Shown here piece by piece: positions 14,186-23,925 of a stretch of 47,840 nucleotides of DNA. The stretch is taken from the NCBI GenBank assembly GCA_934203355.1, contig CAKPZC010000009.1:1-47840 (forward strand), written 5' to 3'. The translations under genes were made by a program, and so were the position numbers. Every line of letters starts with the position of its first letter. The stretch's first letter is position 1. The notes below the pieces were generated by a model that saw only the letters and a list, made by a program, of their open reading frames with translations, was not told where the DNA came from and searched no databases. The stretch is from an uncultured Prevotella sp. (GTDB lineage Bacteria; Bacteroidota; Bacteroidia; Bacteroidales; Bacteroidaceae).

Positions 14186-17100
14186 TTAGTTGCCAATATA
14201 ACTGTTTTCTACGTTCAGTCTTACGGCTTTGGTGCGTGCCATGAATTCTGGGGCGTAGGAACATTGTACTGCACATGTACCAGTTTGGTATTCTCCACTT
14301 CGGTCCACGTAGTATGTGGTCTCAACTATATGTTTGCCTTTGGCAAGACGGTCGAAGAAGTAGTTGGTGGCATTGTCTTTGGGCTGGCAGTAGTAGCCGT
14401 TGGCGTAGCCAGAGAGCTGTTCGGCAGGCTCAAGACATGCCGCTCTGCGATCGGCAAGTTGCACGAAGTCGTAGTCGCGGTCGGCTGTTATGGTGATGCG
14501 CACAGTTATGCGGTCGCCAATGTTCAGCAGTGTGTTGTCGGCTGTCAATGGTTTGCCGTTCTTCATCAGTTCACGTACGACAGTCATTCCGGTTATGGCG
14601 TTGTCGACTTCGGTTGTGTTCTGCATGAATTGTGCGTATACGTTGCCCCATAATGTGCCTGTAGTCGATTTCTCGGCAGTCAGTGTCTTGAACGTGTTGC
14701 CAGTCTTCGAAGTCTTGACATATCCCAGTCCGGCTGTGAGCTTCGGTGTTGTCAGTTTCTGTCCGTTAAGCTTTAGCACGGTTGGCTGAGTAGCGTTCTC
14801 TGTGAGCGTTGATGTGTTGCCTTCGAGGAAGGCATATACGGCGTTCACCGAGTTGATAGGAGTGTCCCAAGCCTGTGTGCGTTTCGACTGTAGCAGCCAG
14901 CGTTGCATCTCGCCTATGGTTTTGGTGTCGCTGGGCGCGAGTGTTTTTAGTGCTTCGATGGCAGCAACTTGCGACGGTATGCGATAGTCGAACCATGAAT
15001 AGTGTGCCTTAGGTGTGTCGAAGTAGCGGCCCATTTCTTCTTTATATACAGTATACTGTCGTATGCTCTCCAACAGGTTGTTTGCCTCCTTTGTGTGTTT
15101 GTTCTTTGCGAGCACCACAGCAGCCACTGCCTTTGCATAGATAGAGGGCTCAGTGTTTTGCTTCGCCAGATAAGTCACGAGATAGTCGAAGTTTTGTTTT
15201 ACTGTTGACTTCATCTTTCTCTTGGCTATTGTCGATGCGTAGAGGTATTGCACTGCCAGTTCGCTTGGGCGTAGGTTCTTTGCCTTGCCTTCACGTTCCA
15301 GTTTTTTCATGTCCTTCACTTCGCGTGCCATCAATTTGTCCATATAGGCAAAAGCAGCGTTAGTGATGTTGCTTGTAGACTTCTGTTCGCCCACAATGTT
15401 GTTGAGACGTGCTATTGTCTGTATCACGTTCATTGTCATGTAGGGCGAGCCTTGCATGCCTTTCCACCATGAGAAGGAGCCGTCGGCGTTTTGTAGTACC
15501 GCGAGGCGCGCAATGTTGTCGGCTATGCGGTAGTCGAGTTGCGACTCGTTGAAGTAATTCATCAACATATGTTTCTGCTCAGTCTCTTGGTCGGCGTCCA
15601 TGAGCCATGGAGTCTCGCCGAGCACAATCTGTTTCAAGTTGTCGTTTTTCTGCAATGCGCTTTGTAGCGATGTCTCTCCGTTTTGTGTGGCATCTTCCTT
15701 CTGCCACAGTTCTACAGTCTGCTTGATGGCAGGGTTAAGGTGCATCAAATAGCTACCAAGCGTATTGGCGTAGTAAGCCGTGGCAAGCGATATGGCGTTG
15801 TCGCCTTCGGGAGCAGTCATGTTGGGCAGTGCTTGCACCATGAGCCATGCGGGCGAGTTGGTGTATTCCACTGTGAGCTTGCGGTTGTGGCTCTTAGTTG
15901 GGAACATACGTTCAAGGTCGATGTCGATTGTTCCTGGCTCGTTTTGTGTGAACGTATAGGTGTTGGTCACGAGTTCTTCGTCGGGCAGTACGGGCAGATA
16001 GTGTTGTTCGCCGTCGCTATAGCCGTGGCCCTGAGCGGTGACTCTGCATATAAGCAGTCCGTCGTTATCGATTTTCGCCATGTCGAAGTTGAAGTTGGCT
16101 GTTGTTGTCTCGCCAGCCTTTACGTTGAACTTCTTCTCCTTACGGTAAACCTCCTTGCCAGTCTCTGGGTCTATCAAAGTGAGTCGTGCTGTGCCACTCT
16201 GCTGTTTGTCGGATGTGTTGGATATTCGTGCGGCAAGAATGCCTCGGTCGGTTGTGCGCACAAAGCGTGGCATATTGGGCTGTACCATCACCGTCTTCTT
16301 AGCCACGGAAGTAGCTTTGATAGTGGCGTTGTTCATCTCCGTGTCGTGTGCCAAACCGTAGAACTGCCATGTGGTGACGCTTTCAGGCAGAGTGAACTTT
16401 ATCTGCACATTACCTTTCTCGTCGGTTGTGAGTCCCGGATAGAAGAAAGCGGTCTCGCTAAAGTTCTCGCGTATCTGGCTGTCGGCATTCATTTTGCCAT
16501 TCGAGTTGGCTTCTTCGTTGTATCTACCACTGTCGTTTTGGTCGGCACTGCCAGCACTGTCGAGAGACTTTGTAGCTGCCATTTCCATTTTTACTTGTGA
16601 GTGTTTTTGGATTGCAATAGGGTTGCTGCCCACACGATAGGGGAGTGCCATGTATTCTTTTGCCATGAGCACAGTGCCAAAACCTGTTCCAGGTAGGCTG
16701 AATTCGAATCGACTGAAGTCGATGGAGCGCTCGTTGAGTATGCGCATTGGTGCCTCGCTGTAAGCATACAGGTTGCGGTTGTTGTAGCCATTCCATGCGA
16801 GCCACGGCACGTTGACGTAAGTAGGCAAAGCAAACTCCATGCTGTGCTTTCTAATCTCGTCGAGCGACTTATCGTAGAGAGTTGCGAGCAGTTGTGCGCG
16901 TGCTGGTTTGCCGTCGGGTCGTGTTATGTTGAGTGTCCAAGTTTCGCGTTGTCCAGGTGTTAAACGGTCGCGGAATGTGGTCCATTTCATATTGAGCTTT
17001 GTGTCGGGCAGTGGACGTTCGATGCGTGCTGTGTGGTGGTAGGCATGTCCGCTCTTCACCCATGCCACCGATAGAGTCACTCCGTCGCCCCATTCTGGTT

Positions 17101-19753
17101 TGTAGATTAGAGCCCGAGTGTGTAGTTCGTTGCTTAGATCGGTGCGGCTGTCTTCGATAATTCTGTTGCCCGCCACAAGAGTGTAAACTACGTGCTGTAT
17201 ACTGTCTGTTGATCCGAGTTGTATGAATACCGGTCCGCCATTTACGGGGAATCGCTCTGCCGACTGATAGAACCAGTCGTGAGTTTCTGTGGGTGCCTTG
17301 CGGTCGTGCAAAGAGAACGTTGTGAAAGCAGTGCGCAGTGTGTCGGTTCCGCATATAGCCACAAGTTGGTGACGTGCCGAGGACAGTGCTTCTTCGCTCA
17401 GTTTGTCGGGTGTGTTTGCCTTGCAAGTATAGCGGTGTGAGTCGATGAAGTATGTCACTTCGCCGTCAATTGGTTCGCCAGCATTGTTGAGGTAGGCGAA
17501 TGTTATGGTGTGCAGACTGTCACGCAGCGATTTGTCAGGTATGTCGCATGTGAGCATTGTGGGGTGGTCGCTCAGGTGTAGCGCCGTTTCGCAGTAGCGT
17601 GTTTCGCCCGATGCGTCGGTCACGTTGGTAGCCACATCAAAGGTATAGTAGCGTCGTGGGTGTTCGTCGTATGTGTCGGGCATGGTCATTGGCACTCTTA
17701 CTGTGAATGCTCCGTCGGCATCGGTCTGCACTGTGTCGTTGAGCACTGTTTCCTGTCGCATGTCCATTCCTGCATATCTCCAAAACATAGCTGGTCGACG
17801 CACGACGCTTACCGTCACGCGTGCACCTTGCACAGGCACTCCTGCGAATGTCTTGACTGTGCCTTTGAGTTTCACGGTGTCGCCCTGAGCATATTTTGTT
17901 GTAGGTTTGGCTATCTCCACCTTGAAAGTTGGTCGCTTATATTCCTCAACGCTGAAATTGGCATATCGACAGTTTCCGTAGTCGCTTCTTAGGGTGTATG
18001 TGCCAGTTAGTCCTGAGGTTGGCAGCACAAAGTCGGTCGATGCCATGCCATACTCGTCGGTTGTGACAATGTGCTTAGCTACCTCCTTGCGGTTGGCGTC
18101 GCGCAGTGTTATGGTCATCTGTTTAGCAGCCTGTGCCTCGCCTCGGTATTCCTTGTTATCGTATTTATAGGCTATTGCAGCCACATGAACCGTTTGTCCT
18201 GGTCGATAGATGCGTCGGTCGGTATAGAGTGTGGTTTGCGTCACGTTGGCTTTATTGCTGTAGTAGCTAAATCGTCCCGATATGGGTGTGCGCGGGAAAG
18301 CTTTCTCCGTGTCGGTGTATACGCGGTAGGCTGTAGGCTCAATAGCGTCGTATTCCACATACACCTCTCCGTTGTTATCGCATGTGTATGTCTTCACGGT
18401 TTCCTTGTTGTCGCCGCGGTTGGCTGTAAACACGTCGATTTTGGCTTTTGGCACAGCCACACCCGTTGTTGCGTTGAGCATGGCAAATCGATATTTATTG
18501 CCAGGCAGAGCCTCTACCACAGGATAGATGTTGCACACGTGAAGCAGTTGTCGCTCCACGGGTACACTCACATTGTCGGTTGACATTTCCACGAGATACA
18601 TTCCTGGTTGCAGTCCGTTGATGCTGAGTGTGTCGCTTACTGTCTTGTAGGCAGGCAGTCCAACGTATTGTCGCACGTCGGTGAGAGGTTGTTCTCCAGC
18701 AACGATGTGTCGGCGCAGTCGTGCATAATCCTTGTCGTTCATAGGGTCGAGCTGTGTGGTGCCGTCTATGTCGAGTCGTGTGGCTGTGAGTCGCAGCTCG
18801 TTGATGTTGTTGAGTGCCATTACTACCACTTTGCGTTCCACTCCAGGCAGAGCCATGGCTCCGCCTAATGATGCGTGGAAAGATGGCAGTGTGAGTCGGT
18901 TCTGTGCGTTGCGCAGTATATTCATGCGTTGCCATGCTCCCCATTTCATAAGAGCATAGTTAATGTAGTTCATCTTGTCCTCAGCGCTTACGTCTTCGGC
19001 GTTCTCCATGTAGGCATAGCGTTCAATTGCTACCTCGCCGCATGGCAACAGGTCGCCATATTCGCGTATTAGTGAGTCGAGCGACATTATATATTTCGAC
19101 TTCTTCAATTTTCCCACGTCGTTGGCTTTGCGTGCCTTGCGTATCAGCTCCAGAGCCGATAGGCATGCTCCCTCACGTTTGCCATGAGCGTCGTAGTAGT
19201 CGTGCATGCCTTTGTAGTCGCCGGCAGCCATGCCAATGATGTGTAGCATGTCGTTGTAGTAGTATTTCGAGTCGATGCCGTCCTCAACGAATGGTTTGTA
19301 GCCTGTGGCGAAGGCATCGGCGAGTGCGCCGGGATTACTCATCGACTTGCGGTAGTATTGTTTGCCGATGGCAATGCCGTCGTCGAGCAGATGGCTACGG
19401 TCGGTGAAGACGGTGCCGAGCACCGACTCATAGATGGCAGCCAGTACTTGGTCGCCACTCTTCACAGCGGCCTGTTCGGAGGCTTGAAGTCGCTCAATGG
19501 CTGGTTGTAGCGAGTCGGGTGACAGACTTACAGTTTGGTCGGCAGTGGCGAGTTGTGCCTTGAGCAGGTGGCCGTAGGCACGCTCGCGCTGTGCTTTGGC
19601 TGAGATTTCGCCAAGCACTTTGAGTACGGTATGGGGATGGTCTTTTTGCACTGCGGCTTCGAATTGTTTCCAAAGCGACGTGTAGGTATCGGCTATTGCT
19701 GCCAAAGGCATGAGCAATGCCAGTGTTATTGATATGAGTTTTGCCCTTTTCAT
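14186..19753 (-). CDS. Alpha-2-macroglobulin family protein without thioester
   Basis: The 1855-residue protein starts with a signal peptide (cleavage expected after Ala21, AIA-D). An alpha-helical N-terminal part of about 330 residues is followed by repeated macroglobulin beta-domains, including an MG2-like stretch TLYTDRRIYRPGQTVHVAA, the A2M domain FFYPGLTTDEKGNVQIKF at about residue 1108, and a helical toroid beginning MTAPEGDNAISLATAYYANT near 1315. In classical A2Ms the last place holds the GCGEQ thioester; here the aligned PEGDN has neither Cys nor Gln, so it cannot trap proteases covalently by thioester. Bacterial A2Ms are envelope protease inhibitors or scaffolds. It leads an operon with a DUF1573 protein and ispH. 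Confidence 0.88.
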   Translation of the reverse strand: MKRAKLISITLALLMPLAAIADTYTSLWKQFEAAVQKDHPHTVLKVLGEISAKAQRERAYGHLLKAQLATADQTVSLSPDSLQPAIERLQASEQAAVKSGDQVLAAIYESVLGTVFTDRSHLLDDGIAIGKQYYRKSMSNPGALADAFATGYKPFVEDGIDSKYYYNDMLHIIGMAAGDYKGMHDYYDAHGKREGACLSALELIRKARKANDVGKLKKSKYIMSLDSLIREYGDLLPCGEVAIERYAYMENAEDVSAEDKMNYINYALMKWGAWQRMNILRNAQNRLTLPSFHASLGGAMALPGVERKVVVMALNNINELRLTATRLDIDGTTQLDPMNDKDYARLRRHIVAGEQPLTDVRQYVGLPAYKTVSDTLSINGLQPGMYLVEMSTDNVSVPVERQLLHVCNIYPVVEALPGNKYRFAMLNATTGVAVPKAKIDVFTANRGDNKETVKTYTCDNNGEVYVEYDAIEPTAYRVYTDTEKAFPRTPISGRFSYYSNKANVTQTTLYTDRRIYRPGQTVHVAAIAYKYDNKEYRGEAQAAKQMTITLRDANRKEVAKHIVTTDEYGMASTDFVLPTSGLTGTYTLRSDYGNCRYANFSVEEYKRPTFKVEIAKPTTKYAQGDTVKLKGTVKTFAGVPVQGARVTVSVVRRPAMFWRYAGMDMRQETVLNDTVQTDADGAFTVRVPMTMPDTYDEHPRRYYTFDVATNVTDASGETRYCETALHLSDHPTMLTCDIPDKSLRDSLHTITFAYLNNAGEPIDGEVTYFIDSHRYTCKANTPDKLSEEALSSARHQLVAICGTDTLRTAFTTFSLHDRKAPTETHDWFYQSAERFPVNGGPVFIQLGSTDSIQHVVYTLVAGNRIIEDSRTDLSNELHTRALIYKPEWGDGVTLSVAWVKSGHAYHHTARIERPLPDTKLNMKWTTFRDRLTPGQRETWTLNITRPDGKPARAQLLATLYDKSLDEIRKHSMEFALPTYVNVPWLAWNGYNNRNLYAYSEAPMRILNERSIDFSRFEFSLPGTGFGTVLMAKEYMALPYRVGSNPIAIQKHSQVKMEMAATKSLDSAGSADQNDSGRYNEEANSNGKMNADSQIRENFSETAFFYPGLTTDEKGNVQIKFTLPESVTTWQFYGLAHDTEMNNATIKATSVAKKTVMVQPNMPRFVRTTDRGILAARISNTSDKQQSGTARLTLIDPETGKEVYRKEKKFNVKAGETTTANFNFDMAKIDNDGLLICRVTAQGHGYSDGEQHYLPVLPDEELVTNTYTFTQNEPGTIDIDLERMFPTKSHNRKLTVEYTNSPAWLMVQALPNMTAPEGDNAISLATAYYANTLGSYLMHLNPAIKQTVELWQKEDATQNGETSLQSALQKNDNLKQIVLGETPWLMDADQETEQKHMLMNYFNESQLDYRIADNIARLAVLQNADGSFSWWKGMQGSPYMTMNVIQTIARLNNIVGEQKSTSNITNAAFAYMDKLMAREVKDMKKLEREGKAKNLRPSELAVQYLYASTIAKRKMKSTVKQNFDYLVTYLAKQNTEPSIYAKAVAAVVLAKNKHTKEANNLLESIRQYTVYKEEMGRYFDTPKAHYSWFDYRIPSQVAAIEALKTLAPSDTKTIGEMQRWLLQSKRTQAWDTPINSVNAVYAFLEGNTSTLTENATQPTVLKLNGQKLTTPKLTAGLGYVKTSKTGNTFKTLTAEKSTTGTLWGNVYAQFMQNTTEVDNAITGMTVVRELMKNGKPLTADNTLLNIGDRITVRITITADRDYDFVQLADRRAACLEPAEQLSGYANGYYCQPKDNATNYFFDRLAKGKHIVETTYYVDRSGEYQTGTCAVQCSYAPEFMARTKAVRLNVENSYIGN

Positions 19754-19782
19754 AATGATTCTCTTTGTTTTGTTATGTTTTA

Positions 19783-19812
19783 CAAAGTTAGTAGAATTAT
19801 GCTAAACGACAA
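19783..19812 (-). promoter_or_regulatory. Promoter of the A2M-DUF1573-ispH operon
   Basis: On the minus strand TTG (complement of 19810-19812), a 19-base spacer and TAACTTTG (complement of 19783-19790) fit the Bacteroidetes consensus exactly. The coding start is 30 bases further. The remainder of the 351-base gap up to 20104 is AT-rich and holds only the stem-loop element at 19981-20037. Confidence 0.65.
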
Positions 19813-19980
19813 AACAATTACCATTTTTTATTATTATCAACTTTATTAACCACACATTATTCGACAGACCTTTATTTTTAGTTGCATTTATCACATTGTA
19901 AGGTCTATATTATGTCAAAAAGAATGTTGAATAAAAATAAAATCTGGTTTGTCTGATATCATGAGTGAGGAGTGCTTTTA

Positions 19981-20037
19981 GGCTGGCATTTAGATTGAAA
20001 TTTCCTCAAAAGTGACATGAATCTGCCAGCCTTTAAT
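19981..20037. repeat. Intergenic stem-loop element, copy 1 (terminator-like)
   Basis: GGCTGGCA at 19981-19988 pairs with TGCCAGCC at 20024-20031, and the inner arms AGATT/AATCT also pair. It lies about 70 bases after the YbjN-like gene stop. A second element with the same ends (GGCTGGCA...CAGCCTTTAAT) occurs at 26632-26688 behind the fucosidase gene. It may work as a terminator, though no good T-tract follows on the minus strand. Confidence 0.5.
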
Positions 20038-20104
20038 TCGTTGGATGTCAGATTGTTGTGTGGTTGCTGGTACTTATGGCACTTTTTTTCAAAAAACATT
20101 TTTT

Positions 20105-20716
20105 TTATTTTTCCACCCTCTCTTTGTCGAGTTCGTGTGTCAATACCCGTTGTGCCTCAAAGAATCCAGTGAGCATAGCGGTGAGATATTCTACTATGTT
20201 TGGTATTTCGGGTGTGATGAGGAATTGTCGTTTGGTATGCACTATCATGCGGTTGTTCTCCACATCCATAGAGTAAATCACGCAAATACCACCAAACTTG
20301 AAATTAACGCTGTTAATCACTTTGCGCAATTTCGACACCTCGTCGATGTCATCGAGGTTTACGCTACCCCATGAGAAGTCGTAGACAGTGACCATCAGAC
20401 TGTCGTCGGTTGCAATAAGACAGAATGATTCGCCTTGGAACATAAATTCTATGCGGTCGGGGTCTTCTTCAGTCTCAAACACTTTGCAGTTGAGTTCGTT
20501 CAGCAGAGCCTTGCACAGTTGTCGCGTTTTCATCCCGGCAAAGTTATTGTTAATAGTAGTCGACATGGCATTCTTGTCCTTTGTCTTGCTGTTGCCTTCA
20601 GTTATGTGCTCGGTCTTGCTGTTGTTGTCTTCTTTTAGTTTTTTGTATAAAAAGAAGACTGCCACGGTTAGTGTTACGACGAGTGAAAAAATGCTTATTA
20701 TAGTTGTTGTGTCCAT
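20105..20716 (-). CDS. Membrane-anchored YbjN-like domain protein
   Basis: The protein has 203 residues from the start MDTTTIISIFSLVV; an in-frame ATG at 20764 would add a polar segment before the membrane anchor and reach into the upstream terminator. One transmembrane helix (about 4-26) is followed by a charged linker rich in Lys, Asn and Thr (30-55) and a globular domain of about 130 residues (CKALLNELNCKVFETEEDPD, IEFMFQGESFCLIATDDSLM, FFEAQRVLTHEL). The alpha-beta pattern, with a helix, two meandering strands and a C-terminal helix, resembles the YbjN / type III secretion chaperone-like fold. The assignment is by pattern only and the function is unknown. It follows the GH84 gene, but a terminator separates the two. 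Confidence 0.6.
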   Translation of the reverse strand: MDTTTIISIFSLVVTLTVAVFFLYKKLKEDNNSKTEHITEGNSKTKDKNAMSTTINNNFAGMKTRQLCKALLNELNCKVFETEEDPDRIEFMFQGESFCLIATDDSLMVTVYDFSWGSVNLDDIDEVSKLRKVINSVNFKFGGICVIYSMDVENNRMIVHTKRQFLITPEIPNIVEYLTAMLTGFFEAQRVLTHELDKERVEK

Positions 20717-20751
20717 ATGGCTTTGTGGTTTCTGCCTTTTTATATTAAGGA

Positions 20752-20779
20752 GAGGGTGTGGCAAGGATGCCGCACCCTC
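20752..20779 (-). terminator. Terminator of the GH84 gene
   Basis: GAGGGTGTGGCA (20752-20763) pairs with TGCCGCACCCTC (20768-20779) around a four-base loop, with one mismatch. It lies 24 bases after the GH84 stop on the minus strand, followed by TCCTTAATAT. Confidence 0.7.
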
Positions 20780-20803
20780 TTACTGTTAGTTACAAATATT
20801 ATT

Positions 20804-23362
20804 TTACTGTTTGTTTGGAATAATCTCAAACACTTCTATTGTGCCTTCGATTTCCGCTTTCACAGCCTTTTTCACAATGTCTACCTTCATAAGCGAGTTG
20901 TCGACATTGGTTGATGATATGAGCTTGCCCTTCTTGTTGTACTGGTTGAAGACAATGTTGCCAGTTGCTTTAGCCTTGTCGGTGAGCAGAGTATAGCTTG
21001 TTGTGCCTTCAGGAATGCCGAATGCGAGTTTGCCCTGGGTTGTGAATGAAGTGCATGGGTTCTCGTCGAATGCCGGCATTGCAGCGTTGACGTCAGCTGC
21101 TTCCACCTTGAATGGCAGACTCTCGGGAGTTGTCGGGTTGACGATGAATTCGCGTACAGCACACCAGCTCTTCTTATCGCTCTGCAACTTGCGCATACGC
21201 ACATAGCGAGCTTCAACCGGCTCACCCTTCCAGTTTATTTCGTAGGTCTTGGGCAGTTCGCCAGTGAGAGCGGTCCATGTCTTGCCATCGGCCGAAGCTT
21301 CAAGTATGGTGTTATCGAAATAGTCAACATCGTCTACCGAATTGCGTCCCTGAATGATGCTCACCTCTCTTACAGGGCGCACCGCTCCGAGGTCGAGACC
21401 AATCCAGTCGCCTGTGTTCTGGCTGTTGCCAGAGTGGTAGAACGTCTTCTGGTCGCCGTCGAGCATAAGTTTGCTCTGTGTTGTGCGCAGTGTGGCATAT
21501 GTGCCCACAGCGTTGTAGAAGGCAGGAGTCTTACCGGCAATCTTGTGGAAGAACTCTACTGCCATGTCGTCCATGCCATTTTCGTAGAACGGCTGTAGTT
21601 TCATTGTTCCCGACTTGTGTGCCTGATAGGCTGTGAGGTCGGCATTGGTCATGCGGTTGCGCAGGTAGTTACTCCAGAACGAGGCATAGTTGCCGCTGCG
21701 GAACTCCTTCATGAGGTCGAGAGTTGTGTTGCATCGCTTGCCCAACTTCTTAAACTCTACGAGCCATGGGCGAAGCTCCTTCATGAGCAATGGGTTCTTG
21801 CAGTCGCGCTCCATTGTGTCGGGAGCCTTCTCCACTTTATCAAACTCATTCTTCAAAGCCGAAGCCTTAGCGTCAGTATAGTCGGCAAGGCGGAATGTGC
21901 GTGTCTCCCACGACTCAGCACGGCGGTAGCCAGTCTCGGTGTCGCATGAATGTATTGCGAATGTGCGGTAAGCGTCGTGAGCCTCTGGTGTGAGGTCGAC
22001 AAGTCCGCGCTCCCAGTTGTCTATTGGGTTATAGTTCTTCACATTCCAGTTGTAGTCTGCCACACCATAGAGAGCGAGCTTCGAAGCCTCGCCATGCTCC
22101 ATCGGATTTGACAGAACGCCACATGTCATCTGGTCGGTGATGTCGTTCTCAAGTCCATAGGCAGGACCTTGCATGATGATATGGCGTGCATAGTCGGTCA
22201 CGGGGAAGTTCCACCAGTAGTAGGCAGGACGCTTGATGCGCGAGTCTACGAAGTCGAGAGTTGCCTTGTCGAGGTCTGAGCAAACCACAGCACCCGTCCA
22301 GAACACATTGATAGACGGATCAAGACGCTTGCCGTAGATAGCGAGCTGACCATTCTCCTTGGGGCTTGCCCACAGCTGAGAGTAGTCGGTTGGACAAACC
22401 ACAAGCGGAGCCACGCCACTCTTGGTCTTCACAAACTCCTTTGTAAGGCGGTTGAGCAAGTCTACCTGCTTGTTTGAGTCGGTTCCCTCGCCCTCGATGT
22501 CGTCGAAATGGATTGCGAACGAGCGCACGCCGAGGTCGTACATGTGGTTGAACTTGTTCACGAGGTTCTGGTAGTCCTCCTCATTCCACTTGATGTCCTT
22601 GCCCGGATGTATGGCCCACACGAAGTCTACACGGTTGCGGTTGCAAGCCTCAACGAGTTCGTGGATATTGCGAGCCTGGTCTTCGGGATAAGGCTTACGC
22701 CAGTTTGGCGAGCTGTGATAGGGGTCATCCTTAGGACCGTAGACATATTCGTTGAGTTTGTTGCGTCCGTAGTATTCGATGAGCGATAGTCTTACCTGAT
22801 GCGACCATGGTTCGCCGTAGAATCCTTCCACAACACCGCGTAGTGGCAGGTCGGGATAGTCGTTGCACTCGGTGTAAGGCATTTTGCCGTTGGTGGCAGG
22901 CGAGTCGAGCAGCTGCTTCATTGTCTGCAAAGCGTAGAACGCGCCGCGTTCGTCGTATCCTGTTATGTTGATGCCGTTGTTGTCGGCTTTTAGTAGGTAG
23001 GCACCCGACACCATTTTCTTTAGTCCTGCTTTCTGTGCGGCTTTCGCTCCGAAATCGATGTTGAGCTTTATGCCTTTAGGATTCTGCTTTATGAATTCGA
23101 GGTCGTTGGCAAACTTCTTCTGCTTGTCTGTGACACACACACCCTGCGAGAGGTCGATAAGTTGCTTTGTGTCGACACTGAAGTTGTGTGGTGTTGGGTT
23201 AACGATGATGCCGTGGTGGTTTACTTTCTTTCCTGGCACCATGTTGACGTCCTGTTTTTCGCCACGCTGTGAGCTGAGGTCGAAGCTGTCGTCCTGCGCA
23301 AAAGCAGTTGCGCTGCAAGCCACTGCAAAGATGGCCGACAATAAAAATTTGTTATTAATCAT
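20804..23362 (-). CDS. GH84 beta-N-acetylglucosaminidase (O-GlcNAcase/hyaluronidase family)
   Basis: The 852-residue secreted enzyme has a signal peptide ending AFA-Q, a GH20b-like N-terminal domain (about 45-165), a TIM-barrel GH84 catalytic domain opening at RGVVEGFYGEPWSH (175-188), and the catalytic aspartate pair in IHFDDIEGEG (Asp287-Asp288), which works by substrate-assisted catalysis. A helical linker follows, then an F5/8 type C (CBM32-like) carbohydrate-binding region from about 650 (DWIGLDLGAVRPVREV). It releases terminal beta-linked GlcNAc from glycoproteins or host O-GlcNAc/mucin glycans in the periplasm or on the surface. The domain order matches Bacteroides thetaiotaomicron GH84. 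It has its own promoter and terminator. GH29 fucosidase and a porin gene are close by. Confidence 0.93.
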   Translation of the reverse strand: MINNKFLLSAIFAVACSATAFAQDDSFDLSSQRGEKQDVNMVPGKKVNHHGIIVNPTPHNFSVDTKQLIDLSQGVCVTDKQKKFANDLEFIKQNPKGIKLNIDFGAKAAQKAGLKKMVSGAYLLKADNNGINITGYDERGAFYALQTMKQLLDSPATNGKMPYTECNDYPDLPLRGVVEGFYGEPWSHQVRLSLIEYYGRNKLNEYVYGPKDDPYHSSPNWRKPYPEDQARNIHELVEACNRNRVDFVWAIHPGKDIKWNEEDYQNLVNKFNHMYDLGVRSFAIHFDDIEGEGTDSNKQVDLLNRLTKEFVKTKSGVAPLVVCPTDYSQLWASPKENGQLAIYGKRLDPSINVFWTGAVVCSDLDKATLDFVDSRIKRPAYYWWNFPVTDYARHIIMQGPAYGLENDITDQMTCGVLSNPMEHGEASKLALYGVADYNWNVKNYNPIDNWERGLVDLTPEAHDAYRTFAIHSCDTETGYRRAESWETRTFRLADYTDAKASALKNEFDKVEKAPDTMERDCKNPLLMKELRPWLVEFKKLGKRCNTTLDLMKEFRSGNYASFWSNYLRNRMTNADLTAYQAHKSGTMKLQPFYENGMDDMAVEFFHKIAGKTPAFYNAVGTYATLRTTQSKLMLDGDQKTFYHSGNSQNTGDWIGLDLGAVRPVREVSIIQGRNSVDDVDYFDNTILEASADGKTWTALTGELPKTYEINWKGEPVEARYVRMRKLQSDKKSWCAVREFIVNPTTPESLPFKVEAADVNAAMPAFDENPCTSFTTQGKLAFGIPEGTTSYTLLTDKAKATGNIVFNQYNKKGKLISSTNVDNSLMKVDIVKKAVKAEIEGTIEVFEIIPNKQ

Positions 23363-23400
23363 TTATTTAGTTTATTTTTAGTAAAAGCGTATATATTATG

Positions 23401-23431
23401 CAAAACTAACTAAATAATCTAATAATTGCAA
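23401..23431 (-). promoter_or_regulatory. Promoter of the GH84 gene
   Basis: On the minus strand TTG (complement of 23429-23431), a 20-base spacer and TAGTTTTG (complement of 23401-23408) precede the start codon by 39 bases. The rest of the gap 23432-23590 shows nothing recognisable. Confidence 0.55.
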
Positions 23432-23590
23432 GTTTTTTATAATTAATTTTGTCTAATTATTGAAGTTTCGCAAGTTTGCAACTTGCTCAACAGTAGACAA
23501 GATACGAGTAAACCAGGAGATATGCTTTTTGTTGAAAAAACTCTGTTTTATAGAAATCAGTTGCCAAATTGTGCAACACTTCTTTATAAT

Positions 23591-23630
23591 AACGTGAGGG
23601 TATGGATTCCATGCCATACCCTCACACGTT
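23591..23630 (-). terminator. Terminator of the small membrane protein gene
   Basis: AACGTGAGGGTATGG (23591-23605) pairs with CCATACCCTCAC and CGTT (23614-23630), a 12-bp perfect stem plus 4 outer pairs with one bulged base. The minus-strand sequence after it is ATTATAAAG, so the T-tract is poor. It lies 27 bases after the small ORF stop. Confidence 0.6.
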
Positions 23631-23656
23631 GTGTTGAAAATTGTTCTATAACATTT

Positions 23657-23839
23657 TTAAATATCAAAGTAGTAGACAGCCACCACAGCTGCTATCATGG
23701 CGATAGCAATAGCCGTGAGTGTCCATGACAGAAGCTTTGCCATCACCTTTCTGCGTCGTATAGCTCGCAGACTTTGTTCTCTGAATTGGTCGGCGTCGTC
23801 CTTCTTTTGGTTGTTTTTGTTGTGATTAAAGTTGTTCAT
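23657..23839 (-). CDS. Small single-pass membrane protein, function unknown
   Basis: The 60-residue protein has a hydrophilic Asn/Lys/Asp-rich N-terminus (about 1-20), an arginine-rich patch (LRAIRRRKVMAK, 24-35) and a C-terminal transmembrane helix (LLSWTLTAIAIAMIAAVVAVYYF). By the positive-inside rule the N-terminus faces the cytoplasm. I do not recognise a family. A terminator directly follows and the porin gene lies 86 bases upstream on the same strand, which supports a genuine short gene. The composition resembles small basic membrane peptides that associate with transporters, but that is only an analogy. Confidence 0.6.
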   Translation of the reverse strand: MNNFNHNKNNQKKDDADQFREQSLRAIRRRKVMAKLLSWTLTAIAIAMIAAVVAVYYFDI

Positions 23840-23925
23840 TCCTTAGTTGTTTATTTTAATTATGTTAGTCTTGTTCTGTATTTTTTATATTGTGTTGTAG
23901 CTGTTGTGATAGCGTCTGTTGTTTT

